Below are positions 5,921 to 12,437 of a stretch of 12,505 bases of DNA, one piece after another. How positions within the stretch are numbered: the first letter of the stretch is position 1; every line of letters starts with the position of its first letter. The position numbers were made by a program, and so were the translations under genes. Below the pieces are notes generated by a model. The model saw nothing but the letters and a program-made list of their open reading frames with translations. It was not told the origin of the DNA and ran no database searches. The DNA comes from JBFGFG01 sp041627475 (lineage in GTDB: Bacteria > Actinomycetota > Nitriliruptoria > Nitriliruptorales > Nitriliruptoraceae): contig JBFKQZ010000070.1 in the NCBI GenBank assembly GCA_041627475.1, positions 1 to 12,505 on the forward strand, read 5' to 3'.

Positions 5921-6565
5921 TCACTGCGTGTCGGAGCGCAACTGTGGCTGGAGCTGAGGTCGGGACCGAGCCCGGCCCAGGACCTCCTCGATCGCGTGCT
6001 CGATCGACTCCGCCCAGCGCGCCACACGGCTGGTCTCCAACCGCAGGAGCGGGTAGCGCGGGTGCTCCGCCGCGATCTCGAAACCCTCCTGGAGCAGCCA
6101 GCCCACCGGCAGCACGCAGTCCCACTCGCGGGACCGGCGGTCCCCGTACGCCTCGACCGCGTCGAGGTCCAGGCGCAGCGCCTCGCGGATCGCCGCCTGG
6201 ACGAGCAGGCGGCCGTAGCCGTGGCTGCGCGCCTCGGGCGCGACCCAGGCCGTCGCGAGCACGAGTGCGTCCGGGCTGCTGCGAGGCACCGTGCCGGCCC
6301 GCGGCGCGAGGGTGTGGGCAGGGCCGAACAGCGCATACCCGACGCGGGCGTCCCCGTCGCGCAGCTGGACGCCCGGCTGGATGCCGTCGAGGGCCTGCGC
6401 CGTGACCCACCCCTGTTTGCGCACGCGGTCCCTCGCGGCCCGCTCCTCGTCCTGCGGGTCGTCGCCGGGTCGATCGGCCCCGAGCTCCCAGAACACGCAG
6501 GCGCGGCACCGGGCCGGGAGGTCGTCGAGGAGCTCCCCCGACAGCGGCACGGTCCTGGCGCCCAC
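5921..6565 (-). CDS. GNAT-family N-acetyltransferase (ParB-neighbour type)
   Basis: This 214-residue protein has the acetyl-CoA-binding motif of the GNAT fold: strand LVLATAWVAPEA followed by R113-S-H-G-Y-G118 and a helix. An N-terminal C20-R-A-C23-V-F-W-E motif is characteristic of a GNAT group found near parB in actinobacteria. Position between cwlM and parB on the opposite strand fits Rv3916c of Mycobacterium, as I recall it. The acceptor substrate is unknown. Start is uncertain: GTG at 6565 follows the stop of the small upstream ORF by 1 nt and has GGGG about 9 nt upstream; GTG at 6580 and ATG at 6619 are longer in-frame options (up to 232 residues) that would overlap the small ORF. The Cys pair could bind metal or be redox sensitive, an inference only. 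Confidence 0.85.
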   Translation of the reverse strand: MGARTVPLSGELLDDLPARCRACVFWELGADRPGDDPQDEERAARDRVRKQGWVTAQALDGIQPGVQLRDGDARVGYALFGPAHTLAPRAGTVPRSSPDALVLATAWVAPEARSHGYGRLLVQAAIREALRLDLDAVEAYGDRRSREWDCVLPVGWLLQEGFEIAAEHPRYPLLRLETSRVARWAESIEHAIEEVLGRARSRPQLQPQLRSDTQ

Positions 6566-6566
6566 C

Positions 6567-6725
6567 TCAGGTGTCCCCACGCCGCCGGGCGACGAGCGCC
6601 GCGGCACCGACGACGGCACCGACCACCAGACCGACGACGGCCCGCTGCCAGCCCCCGGCAGCGATCGGCCGACCGGTGTCGGTCCGGCGCTGCGAGGCTC
6701 CCGTGGCTGCCAACTTCGACCTCAC
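6567..6725 (-). CDS. Possible 52-residue single-span membrane peptide with glycine zipper
   Basis: From a GTG at 6725 the product is a basic N-terminus of about 28 residues, a single hydrophobic helix containing G-x-x-x-G-x-x-x-G (GLVVGAVVG), and a C-terminal Arg cluster. Its stop codon is followed after 1 nt by the proposed GTG start of the GNAT gene, which suggests translational coupling. Third codon positions are GC-rich as in neighbouring genes. No clear ribosome site precedes 6725, and an in-frame ATG at 6794 would overlap the divergent aminotransferase start. I do not recognise a family; it might instead be part of a leader region. Confidence 0.4.
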   Translation of the reverse strand: MRSKLAATGASQRRTDTGRPIAAGGWQRAVVGLVVGAVVGAAALVARRRGDT

Positions 6726-6732
6726 GAGGTGG

Positions 6733-6771
6733 TTGGTCGGTCTGCCGTAGGCTACTCCTCCGTCCGACCAA
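6733..6771. promoter_or_regulatory. Divergent promoter region with dyad centred on the -10 element
   Basis: TTGGTCGG (6733-6740) and CCGACCAA (6764-6771) form a perfect 8-bp inverted repeat with a 23-bp spacer. Its centre (6752) falls on TAGGCTA (6748-6754), which offers TAGGCT as a -10 box for the aminotransferase operon on + and TAGCCT as a -10 box for the small ORF and GNAT gene on -. The arms are 31 bp apart centre to centre, about three helical turns, so they would face the same side of the DNA. No -35 element is clear. Confidence 0.45.
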
Positions 6772-6780
6772 GGCCGCCGG

Positions 6781-8040
6781 GTGCGCCTCGACACCGATCC
6801 CTACCTGGCCCGCTACGCAACGCGGGTGCGGGGGATGTCCGCGTCCGAGATCCGCGCGCTGTTCGCCGTCGCCTCGCGACCAGAGATCGTCTCCTTCGCC
6901 GGTGGGATGCCCGCCGTCGAGGCGCTCGACATGGCCGAGATCGAGGACGTCGCGGCCGCAGTGATCCGCGACCAGGGCCAGGTGGCGCTCCAGTACGGCG
7001 GTGGGCAGGGCCTCGAGGAGCTGCGGGAGCAGCTGGTGCGGGTCATGCACGCCGAGGGCGTCCCCGGCCACGCCGACGAGCTGCTCGTGACCGTGGGCGG
7101 CCAGCAGGCACTCGAGCTGGTCGCCAAGTGCTTCGTCGACGCCGGCGACGTGGTCATCGCAGAGGGCCCCACGTACGTCGGCGGCATCGGGGCGATGACC
7201 AGTCACCAGGCGGACGTCAGGCACGTGCCGATGGACGCCGACGGGATGCAGGTCGACCTGCTCCCCGACCTCCTCGACGAACTCGCCCGAGACGGCCGCA
7301 CGGTCAAGTACGTGTACACCGTGCCGAACCACCAGAACCCCGCCGGCGTGTCCCTGTCTATGGAGCGTCGACAGCGCCTGGTGGAACTCGCTGAGGAGCG
7401 GGACCTCCTCATCCTGGAGGACAACCCCTACGGCCTGCTCGACTTCGCCGGGCGCACGCTCCCCTCACTCAAGGAGCTCGCCCCCGAGCGCGTGATCTAC
7501 GTCTCGACGATGAGCAAGACCTTCGCCCCGGGTGCCCGCATCGGGTGGGTGGCCGCCCCTGCCCCCGTCCGCGACAAGCTCGTCCTCCTGCGCGAGGCCG
7601 GCGACCTCTGCCAGTCCAACCTCACGCAGCTGCTCGTCGGTCGGTGGCTCGCCACCACGAACTGGGAGGACCAGGTCAAGCGCTTCCGCGAGGTCTACCA
7701 CGAGCGGGCGACGACGATGCTCGACGCGCTCGACGAGTTCATGCCGGCCGGGATCGAGTGGACGCGGCCCACGGGAGGCTTCTACGTCTGGGTCACGCTG
7801 CCCGAGCCCCTCGACGCGAGCTCGATGCTCGCCAAAGCCCTCCAGCACCGCGTCGCGTACGTGCCCGGACGGGGCTTCTACGCCGACGGCAGCGGACGAC
7901 GCCAGCTCCGGCTGTGCTACTCGTTCCCGACCCCGCCCCGGATCCGCGAAGGCGTCGAGCGACTGGGCCTGCTGCTGACCGACGAGCTCGAGCTGGCCGA
8001 CGCGGTCCTCGGGACACACACCAGGGAGGACGAGGCATGA
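6781..8040 (+). CDS. PLP-dependent class I/II aminotransferase (2-aminoadipate/valine-type)
   Basis: This 419-residue fold-type I enzyme has family length. Seen: the N-terminal FAGGMP substrate loop, N186-P-A-G of the NHQNPAG motif, D214 and Y217 in LEDNPYG (contacts to the PLP ring), the Schiff-base lysine K246 in STMSKTFAPGARIGW, and R377 near the C-terminus, which binds the substrate carboxylate. It resembles the LysN and MocR-catalytic-domain branch but has no N-terminal GntR DNA-binding domain. The exact amino acid substrate cannot be read from sequence. The GTG at 6781 gives the normal N-terminus; AAGG about 8 nt upstream is a weak ribosome site. The stop overlaps the ddl start as ATGA, so it is the first gene of a three-gene operon. 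A link to alanine or lysine-type precursors for peptidoglycan is an inference from the ddl neighbour. Confidence 0.92.
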   Translation: MRLDTDPYLARYATRVRGMSASEIRALFAVASRPEIVSFAGGMPAVEALDMAEIEDVAAAVIRDQGQVALQYGGGQGLEELREQLVRVMHAEGVPGHADELLVTVGGQQALELVAKCFVDAGDVVIAEGPTYVGGIGAMTSHQADVRHVPMDADGMQVDLLPDLLDELARDGRTVKYVYTVPNHQNPAGVSLSMERRQRLVELAEERDLLILEDNPYGLLDFAGRTLPSLKELAPERVIYVSTMSKTFAPGARIGWVAAPAPVRDKLVLLREAGDLCQSNLTQLLVGRWLATTNWEDQVKRFREVYHERATTMLDALDEFMPAGIEWTRPTGGFYVWVTLPEPLDASSMLAKALQHRVAYVPGRGFYADGSGRRQLRLCYSFPTPPRIREGVERLGLLLTDELELADAVLGTHTREDEA

Positions 8041-8969
8041 CCATGCACGTCGCGGTCGTCGCAGGAGGGATCTCGCTCGAACGCGAGATCAGCCTGCGCT
8101 CGGGCCATCGGGTCGCCAACGCACTGCAGGACGCCGGCCACCGGGTCCGCACGCTCGACCTCGACGGCCAGCTCGTCGACCAGCTCACCAGCGACCGGCC
8201 GGACGTCGTCTTCCTGGCCGTCCACGGTGCCGCGGGTGAGGACGGCACGGTCCAGTCCCTGCTCGAGGTCCTCGAGCTCCCGTACACGGGTCCCGACGTC
8301 CTGGCATCCAGCCTCGCCTGGAACAAGCCGATCGCCCAGGGCCTCTACCGCCGCGCCGGGCTCGCCGTCCCGGCAGGCGTGACGCTCTCCCAGCAGGCCT
8401 TCCGTGAGCTCGGGGCCGCGGCGATGCTCGACCGGATCGCCGACGAGCTCGGCGACGACCTCGTCGTCAAGCCGTCGACCGGTGGGTCATCGCTCGGGAT
8501 CTCCTTCGTGACCGACCCCGACGACCTCCCCAAGGCCGTCCTCGGTGCCTTCTCGTACGCCGACGCCGTCCTCGTCGAGCAACGCATCGACGGCATCGAG
8601 GTCGCTGTGTCGGTCGTCGACGGGCAGCCACTCCCCCCCGTCGAGATCGAGGCCCCGGACGGCGTCTACGACTTCGCTGCGCGCTACACCGCGGGGGCCA
8701 CGAGCTTCCATGCCCCGGCCCGCCTCGACGACGACGTCCTCGCTGCCTGCGCGGAGACCGCCGTGGCCGGCTTCGAGGCGATCGGTGCCCGGCACGTCAG
8801 CCGGGCCGACCTGATCGTCGCCGACGGCACGCCGTGGGTCCTGGAGCTCGACACGTGCCCTGGCCTTACCGAGACGTCGCTGCTCCCCCTCGCGGCCGAG
8901 GCGGCCGGGCAGACGTTCATCGACCTGTGCACCCAGCTCGTCCAGCTCGCCATCGAGGACCAGTCGTGA
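8037..8969 (+). CDS. ddl: D-alanine-D-alanine ligase (Ddl), ATP-grasp
   Basis: This 310-residue protein matches the DdlB-type ligase over its length. Seen: E15 in SLEREISL, the HGAAGEDGTVQ loop, the ATP-binding VKPSTGGSSLG segment (K145), the omega-loop YDFAARY with its tyrosines, and the metal-binding region with D258, E270 and position 272. In E. coli DdlB the metal ligands are Asp257, Glu270 and Asn272; here the last is Asp (ELDTCPG in place of the usual E-V/I-N-T-x-P-G). Asp can also bind magnesium, so activity is likely retained, though substrate preference could differ. It joins two D-Ala residues for the peptidoglycan stem peptide in the cytoplasm. The ATG at 8037 overlaps the aminotransferase stop and has GGGAGGA 6 nt upstream; the ATG at 8043 is less well placed. 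The stop overlaps the next start as GTGA. Confidence 0.93.
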   Translation: MTMHVAVVAGGISLEREISLRSGHRVANALQDAGHRVRTLDLDGQLVDQLTSDRPDVVFLAVHGAAGEDGTVQSLLEVLELPYTGPDVLASSLAWNKPIAQGLYRRAGLAVPAGVTLSQQAFRELGAAAMLDRIADELGDDLVVKPSTGGSSLGISFVTDPDDLPKAVLGAFSYADAVLVEQRIDGIEVAVSVVDGQPLPPVEIEAPDGVYDFAARYTAGATSFHAPARLDDDVLAACAETAVAGFEAIGARHVSRADLIVADGTPWVLELDTCPGLTETSLLPLAAEAAGQTFIDLCTQLVQLAIEDQS

Positions 8970-9646
8970 GTGACCTGCCGCCCGCCCCCCGCGTCGTCGT
9001 GTTCGACATCGGGGAGGTGCTCATCGACGAGACCCGCGTCTGGGGGACCTGGGCTGAACTGATCGGGACGTCCCCGCTCACCTTCGCCTCGGTCCTCGGT
9101 GCCGCCGTCGTGCAGGGCGAGGACCACCGGGCCGTCTTCGAGCACCTCGCCCCGAACCTCGAGTGGCGTGGCCTGACGGCCGCCCACGAGGAGCGCTACG
9201 GCGGCTTCCGCGAGGAGGACCTCTACCCGGACGTCCGCCCGTGCCTCGAGGCGCTCCGTGCCCAGGGCCGACGCGTCGTGCTCGCCGGCAACCAGCCCGC
9301 CCGCCGCACTGCCCAGCTGGAGGCACTCGACCTGCCGGTCGACGCCATCGCGACCTCTGACGACCTCGGTGCGGAGAAGCCGAGCCTCGCCTTCTTCACG
9401 GCGGTCAGCACGCTCGTCGACGGGGCCGCGCCGAGCGAGGTCCTCTACGTCGGCGACCGGGTCGACAACGACGTGCTGCCGGCCGCGGCCGCCGGCATGC
9501 GGACCTGCTGGCTGCGACGCGGACCGTGGGGTGTCCTCCAGGACCTGCCGCTCGACGAGGACGCCGACCTCGTCCTCGACGGGCTGGGGGAGCTCCCCCA
9601 CCTGCTCCAGACCTGGGACGCGGACGGCTTCGACGAGGCCGAGTAG
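8966..9646 (+). CDS. HAD-superfamily hydrolase-like protein
   Basis: This 226-residue protein has the order of HAD motifs: the nucleophile D14 in FDIGEVL, an alpha-helical cap at about 20-90, a motif II region at LAGNQ (G108-N109), K138 in GAEKPS, and motif IV G163-D-R-V-D-N-D169. The usual second Asp of motif I is Gly16, as in the DIGxV/DLGNV branch (YihX-like), and the Thr/Ser expected in motif II is Gly, so catalytic competence and substrate are uncertain. The GTG at 8966 overlaps the ddl stop (GTGA) and gives a standard HAD N-terminus. The tight coupling suggests a phosphatase or housekeeping role tied to the same pathway, but the sequence does not say which phosphate ester it would act on. 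Confidence 0.88.
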   Translation: MSDLPPAPRVVVFDIGEVLIDETRVWGTWAELIGTSPLTFASVLGAAVVQGEDHRAVFEHLAPNLEWRGLTAAHEERYGGFREEDLYPDVRPCLEALRAQGRRVVLAGNQPARRTAQLEALDLPVDAIATSDDLGAEKPSLAFFTAVSTLVDGAAPSEVLYVGDRVDNDVLPAAAAGMRTCWLRRGPWGVLQDLPLDEDADLVLDGLGELPHLLQTWDADGFDEAE

Positions 9647-9662
9647 CACCCCCGCTCAATCG

Positions 9663-9689
9663 CCTCAGATCGCGCCCTGCGGGCTGAGG
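9663..9689. terminator. Bulged hairpin between convergent HAD and rpiA genes, possible terminator
   Basis: CCTCA at 9663-9667 can pair with TGAGG at 9685-9689, and GCCC at 9674-9677 with GGGC at 9681-9684 around a TGC loop, leaving a one-sided bulge of about 6 nt. It starts 17 nt after the HAD stop. No T-run follows on either strand. The rest of the 112-bp gap holds only a 10-bp direct repeat (GCGTCGATCT at 9737 and 9750). Confidence 0.35.
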
Positions 9690-9758
9690 CCCCCTCCCGG
9701 CCCCACACACCGGCTCGGTCGCCTCGCGGCGCTCCTGCGTCGATCTGTGGCGTCGATC

Positions 9759-10433
9759 TCAGGCGTCGGCGGGCATCTCCAGGCGCTCGACCCCGTCCTC
9801 GGTCCCCAGGAGCGCGACGTCGGCCATGTCGACGAACAGGCCGTGCTCCGCGACACCGGGCTGCAGCGAGAGCGCGACGGCGAGCACGTCGACGTCGGCG
9901 ATCCCGTCGGGGAAGACGGCGTCGAGGATCACGTTGCCGTTGTCGGTCCGCTCCCCACCGTGGCCGCGGAGCATGACCTCCCCCGCACCGAGGTCGAGGA
10001 CGCGCCGCCGGACCTCCGGCGCCGCGAAGTCGACGACCTCGATCGGGAGCGGGAACGAGGCACCGAGACGGTCGACGACCTTGTCCGGCGTGGCGATGAC
10101 GACGAACCGGTCCGCCATCGAGGCGACGACCTTCTCGCGAAGCAGCGCGCCCCCGCCGCCCTTCGTGAGCTGCAGCGACGGCGTGAGCTCGTCGGCACCG
10201 TCGACGACGAGGTCGAAGTGCGTCACGTCATCGAGCCCGACGAGCGGGATCCCGAGCTCACGACAGCGCGCCGCGGTGCTCTCCGAGGTCGGGGTGCCGC
10301 GGACGTCCAGACCTCGCGCTGCGAGTGCGTCGAGGAAGTAGGCGACCGTCGACCCCGTGCCGAGACCGAGCGTCATCCCGTCCTCGACGAGCTCGGCCGC
10401 CGCGGTGCCTGCTGCTTCCTTGCCCGCGCTCAC
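9759..10433 (-). CDS. rpiA: Ribose-5-phosphate isomerase A
   Basis: This 224-residue enzyme interconverts ribose 5-phosphate and ribulose 5-phosphate in the pentose phosphate pathway. Seen: the phosphate loop GLGTGSTV (23-30), the active-site segment D78-G-A-D81-E, K91-GGGG with E100 and K101 following, and TDNGN near the middle of the C-terminal half. These correspond to Asp81, Asp84, Lys94 and Glu103 of E. coli RpiA with a constant offset of three. The length is typical. The GTG start overlaps the parB stop in a GTGA quartet, with only a weak ribosome site upstream, so translation probably depends on ribosomes finishing parB. Co-transcription with parAB is unusual for a carbon-metabolism gene; no other pentose phosphate gene is nearby. 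Confidence 0.95.
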   Translation of the reverse strand: MSAGKEAAGTAAAELVEDGMTLGLGTGSTVAYFLDALAARGLDVRGTPTSESTAARCRELGIPLVGLDDVTHFDLVVDGADELTPSLQLTKGGGGALLREKVVASMADRFVVIATPDKVVDRLGASFPLPIEVVDFAAPEVRRRVLDLGAGEVMLRGHGGERTDNGNVILDAVFPDGIADVDVLAVALSLQPGVAEHGLFVDMADVALLGTEDGVERLEMPADA

Positions 10434-11356
10434 TGCTGGTCCAGGGTGATGTCCTGCTGCAGGCCGGCAGCGATGACACCAACGATCCGCTCGAGGTCGT
10501 CGATGGAGCCGAACTGCACCGTCAGCTTGCCCTTGCGGGCGCCCATGGAGATCTTCACCCGGGCCTGCAGTGCGTTGCTGAGGTCGTCCTGCAGCTCGAC
10601 GAGTGCCGGGGCAGTCACGCGCTGGCCACGACTGCTGCTCGAACGCGACCCAGCCGAGGACCCGCCGCTCGGCGCTGGTGCCTCGTCCAGCACCCGCAGT
10701 CGGACCGCCTCCTCGGTCGCCCGGACCGACAGGCCCTCGGCGACGATTCGGTCGGCGAGCGACTCCTGGGCACGCTTGTCGGGCAGCGCGAGGATCGCCT
10801 TCGCGTGCCCTGCCGAGAGCACCCCGGCGGCGACCTTGCGCTGGACGGCGGGGGGCAGGGTGAGGAGGCGGAGGCCATTGCTGATCGTCGGTCGCGACTT
10901 GCCGAGGCGTCGGGCGAGCTCCTCCTGCGTCACCTCGAAGTCCTCGAGGAGCTGCTGGTAGGCCGCAGCCTCCTCCAGCGGGTTGAGCTGCACCCGGTGG
11001 ATGTTCTCGACCAGCGCCTCCTTCAGGAGGTCGGTGTCCTCGGTGTCGCGGATGATCGCCGGCACCGTCGTGAGACCGGCGATACGACTCGCTCGCAGGC
11101 GACGCTCACCGGCGATGAGCTCGTACCTGTCATCGCCCATCCGACGGACGACCAGTGGCTGCAGCAGCCCCATGTCGCGGATCGACGTCGCCAGACCCTC
11201 GAGTTCATCCTCGTCGAAGATGCCGCGCGGCTGCCGTGGGTTGGGCGAGACAGCGCTCAGCGGCACCTCTGCATAGCTCGTGCCGCCAGCCTCGTCCTGC
11301 GGGATCAGGGCGGCCAGGCCACGGCCGAGTCCACGGCGCTGTGGGGTCTCACTCAT
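10430..11356 (-). CDS. parB: Chromosome-partitioning protein ParB (CTPase clamp)
   Basis: This 308-residue protein loads at parS, slides along DNA as a CTP-dependent clamp and recruits SMC and ParA. Seen in order: the ParA-stimulating N-terminus GLGRGL (9-14), the CTP-binding domain with GERRLRAS (83-90) and the ENIHR-LNPLEEA segment (118-131), the helix-turn-helix (about 142-166, QEELARRLGKSRPTIS), a Ser/Gly-rich linker (about 229-246) and the C-terminal dimerisation domain (about 249-308). The length is normal. The ATG at 11356 has GGAG about 6 nt upstream and lies 8 nt inside the end of parA, so the two genes are translationally coupled. A parS-like palindrome lies upstream of parA. The stop overlaps the rpiA start. 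Confidence 0.97.
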   Translation of the reverse strand: MSETPQRRGLGRGLAALIPQDEAGGTSYAEVPLSAVSPNPRQPRGIFDEDELEGLATSIRDMGLLQPLVVRRMGDDRYELIAGERRLRASRIAGLTTVPAIIRDTEDTDLLKEALVENIHRVQLNPLEEAAAYQQLLEDFEVTQEELARRLGKSRPTISNGLRLLTLPPAVQRKVAAGVLSAGHAKAILALPDKRAQESLADRIVAEGLSVRATEEAVRLRVLDEAPAPSGGSSAGSRSSSSRGQRVTAPALVELQDDLSNALQARVKISMGARKGKLTVQFGSIDDLERIVGVIAAGLQQDITLDQQ

Positions 11357-12362
11357 GGGTTGCTCCGGTCTCGGACTCGAGGTCGATTGCAGTGTCGTCG
11401 GTGGTCGGCTGTTCCGGTGGGAGGACACCCGGTGCCAGGTCGCGGAGGTGGTCGAGGCCCGGCAGCTCACCGTCATCGGGTCGGCTCATCGGGGCGCTCG
11501 TGGCCATCGGTGGCGCGCCGAGCAGACGGTCCAGGGCACTGACCTCCTGGTCCTCGAACGCCAGCCCCAGCCGCTGGGCAACCTCGCGAGCGAGCCGCGT
11601 GTAGGCCAGCGCGCCCTTGCTGGAGGGATCGAAGACCGTGATCGGCTGGCCGTAGGAAGGCGCCTCGGACAGTCGGACGGTGCGCGGGATCACCGTGTTG
11701 TAGACCTGGGAGCCGAAGTGCTGCCGCACCTCGTCGACGACCTGCTGGGAGAGGTTCGTCCGGCCGTCGAACATCGTCATCACGACGCCACCGACATGCA
11801 GGCCCTGGTTCAGGCTGTTGCCCACCATCGACACCGAACGCAGCAGCTGACCGAGGCCCTCGAGCGCGTAGTACTCGCACTGGATGGGGACGATCACCTG
11901 GTCTGCGGCCACGAGCGCGTTGATCGTCAGCAGCCCAAGTGATGGGGGGCAGTCGATCAGGATGACGTCGTACTGCGGACGAACCTTCGACAGGGCGTCC
12001 TTGAGTCGCTGTTCGCGACTGAACGCCGGCACGAGCTCGATCTCTGCGCCGGCGAGGTCGAGGCTGCTCGGGAGGACATCAAGGTGCTTCACGGACGTCG
12101 GCTCGGCGCTCGACTCGACGTCCTTGCCCTCGACGATCACCCTGTACGTGCTGGGAGCACCAGCCGACGGGCGAAGACCGAGGCCCGTCGTCGCGTTGCC
12201 CTGGGGGTCCAGATCGACCACCAGCGTGCGAATACCCGACTGTGCCAGCGCGGCGGCGAGACTGACCGTCGTCGTCGTCTTGCCCACGCCGCCCTTCTGG
12301 TTGGTCACCGCGATGACCGCACCAAGACGCTCGTCCGGACGCTCGTCTGGGGGCGTGGTCAC
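11349..12362 (-). CDS. parA: Chromosome-partitioning ATPase ParA (Soj)
   Basis: This 337-residue protein is a deviant Walker ATPase that binds DNA non-specifically and moves ParB-parS complexes. Seen: Walker A K23-G-G-V-G-K28-T-T, Walker A' DLDPQGNATTGLG, Walker B ILIDCPPSLG, and basic residues in the C-terminal half. A tail of roughly 55 residues, rich in Pro, Asp and Glu, follows the conserved fold. The GTG at 12362 is favoured by AAGGA 7 nt upstream and by the short N-terminus before the ATPase fold; a TTG at 12440 is in frame but would translate through the parS palindrome. The end overlaps parB by 8 nt. It is the first gene of a parA-parB-rpiA operon and is normally found next to rsmG near oriC. 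Confidence 0.97.
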   Translation of the reverse strand: MTTPPDERPDERLGAVIAVTNQKGGVGKTTTTVSLAAALAQSGIRTLVVDLDPQGNATTGLGLRPSAGAPSTYRVIVEGKDVESSAEPTSVKHLDVLPSSLDLAGAEIELVPAFSREQRLKDALSKVRPQYDVILIDCPPSLGLLTINALVAADQVIVPIQCEYYALEGLGQLLRSVSMVGNSLNQGLHVGGVVMTMFDGRTNLSQQVVDEVRQHFGSQVYNTVIPRTVRLSEAPSYGQPITVFDPSSKGALAYTRLAREVAQRLGLAFEDQEVSALDRLLGAPPMATSAPMSRPDDGELPGLDHLRDLAPGVLPPEQPTTDDTAIDLESETGATHE

Positions 12363-12419
12363 TGTCGTGTCCTTCTGCTGATGGCGCAGATGCTCGTCAG
12401 CTGGCAGTGGGGGACCGGC

Positions 12420-12437
12420 ACGTTCCACGTGGAACGT
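12420..12437. promoter_or_regulatory. parS: parS site upstream of parA
   Basis: ACGTTCCACGTGGAACGT is an 18-bp perfect palindrome. Its core GTTCCACGTGGAAC differs only slightly from the bacterial parS consensus TGTTNCACGTGAAACA. It lies 58 nt upstream of the parA GTG start, where origin-proximal parS sites are often found. I see no second copy in this window. ParB binding here could also repress the par operon. Confidence 0.9.

Noticed and set aside
5698..7332. Minus-strand open frame of 544 codons across the GNAT gene and the aminotransferase start
   Set aside because: It overlaps two well-supported genes in other frames and reads as Arg/Ser-rich low-complexity sequence.
8834..9646. A longer HAD protein starting at 8834
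   Set aside because: The extra residues overlap the conserved C-terminus of ddl and have no HAD similarity; the GTG at 8966 gives the normal N-terminus.
9737..9759. 10-bp direct repeat GCGTCGATCT before the end of rpiA as an attachment or insertion scar
   Set aside because: Too short, with only 3 bp between copies and no integrase or mobile gene nearby; probably slippage.
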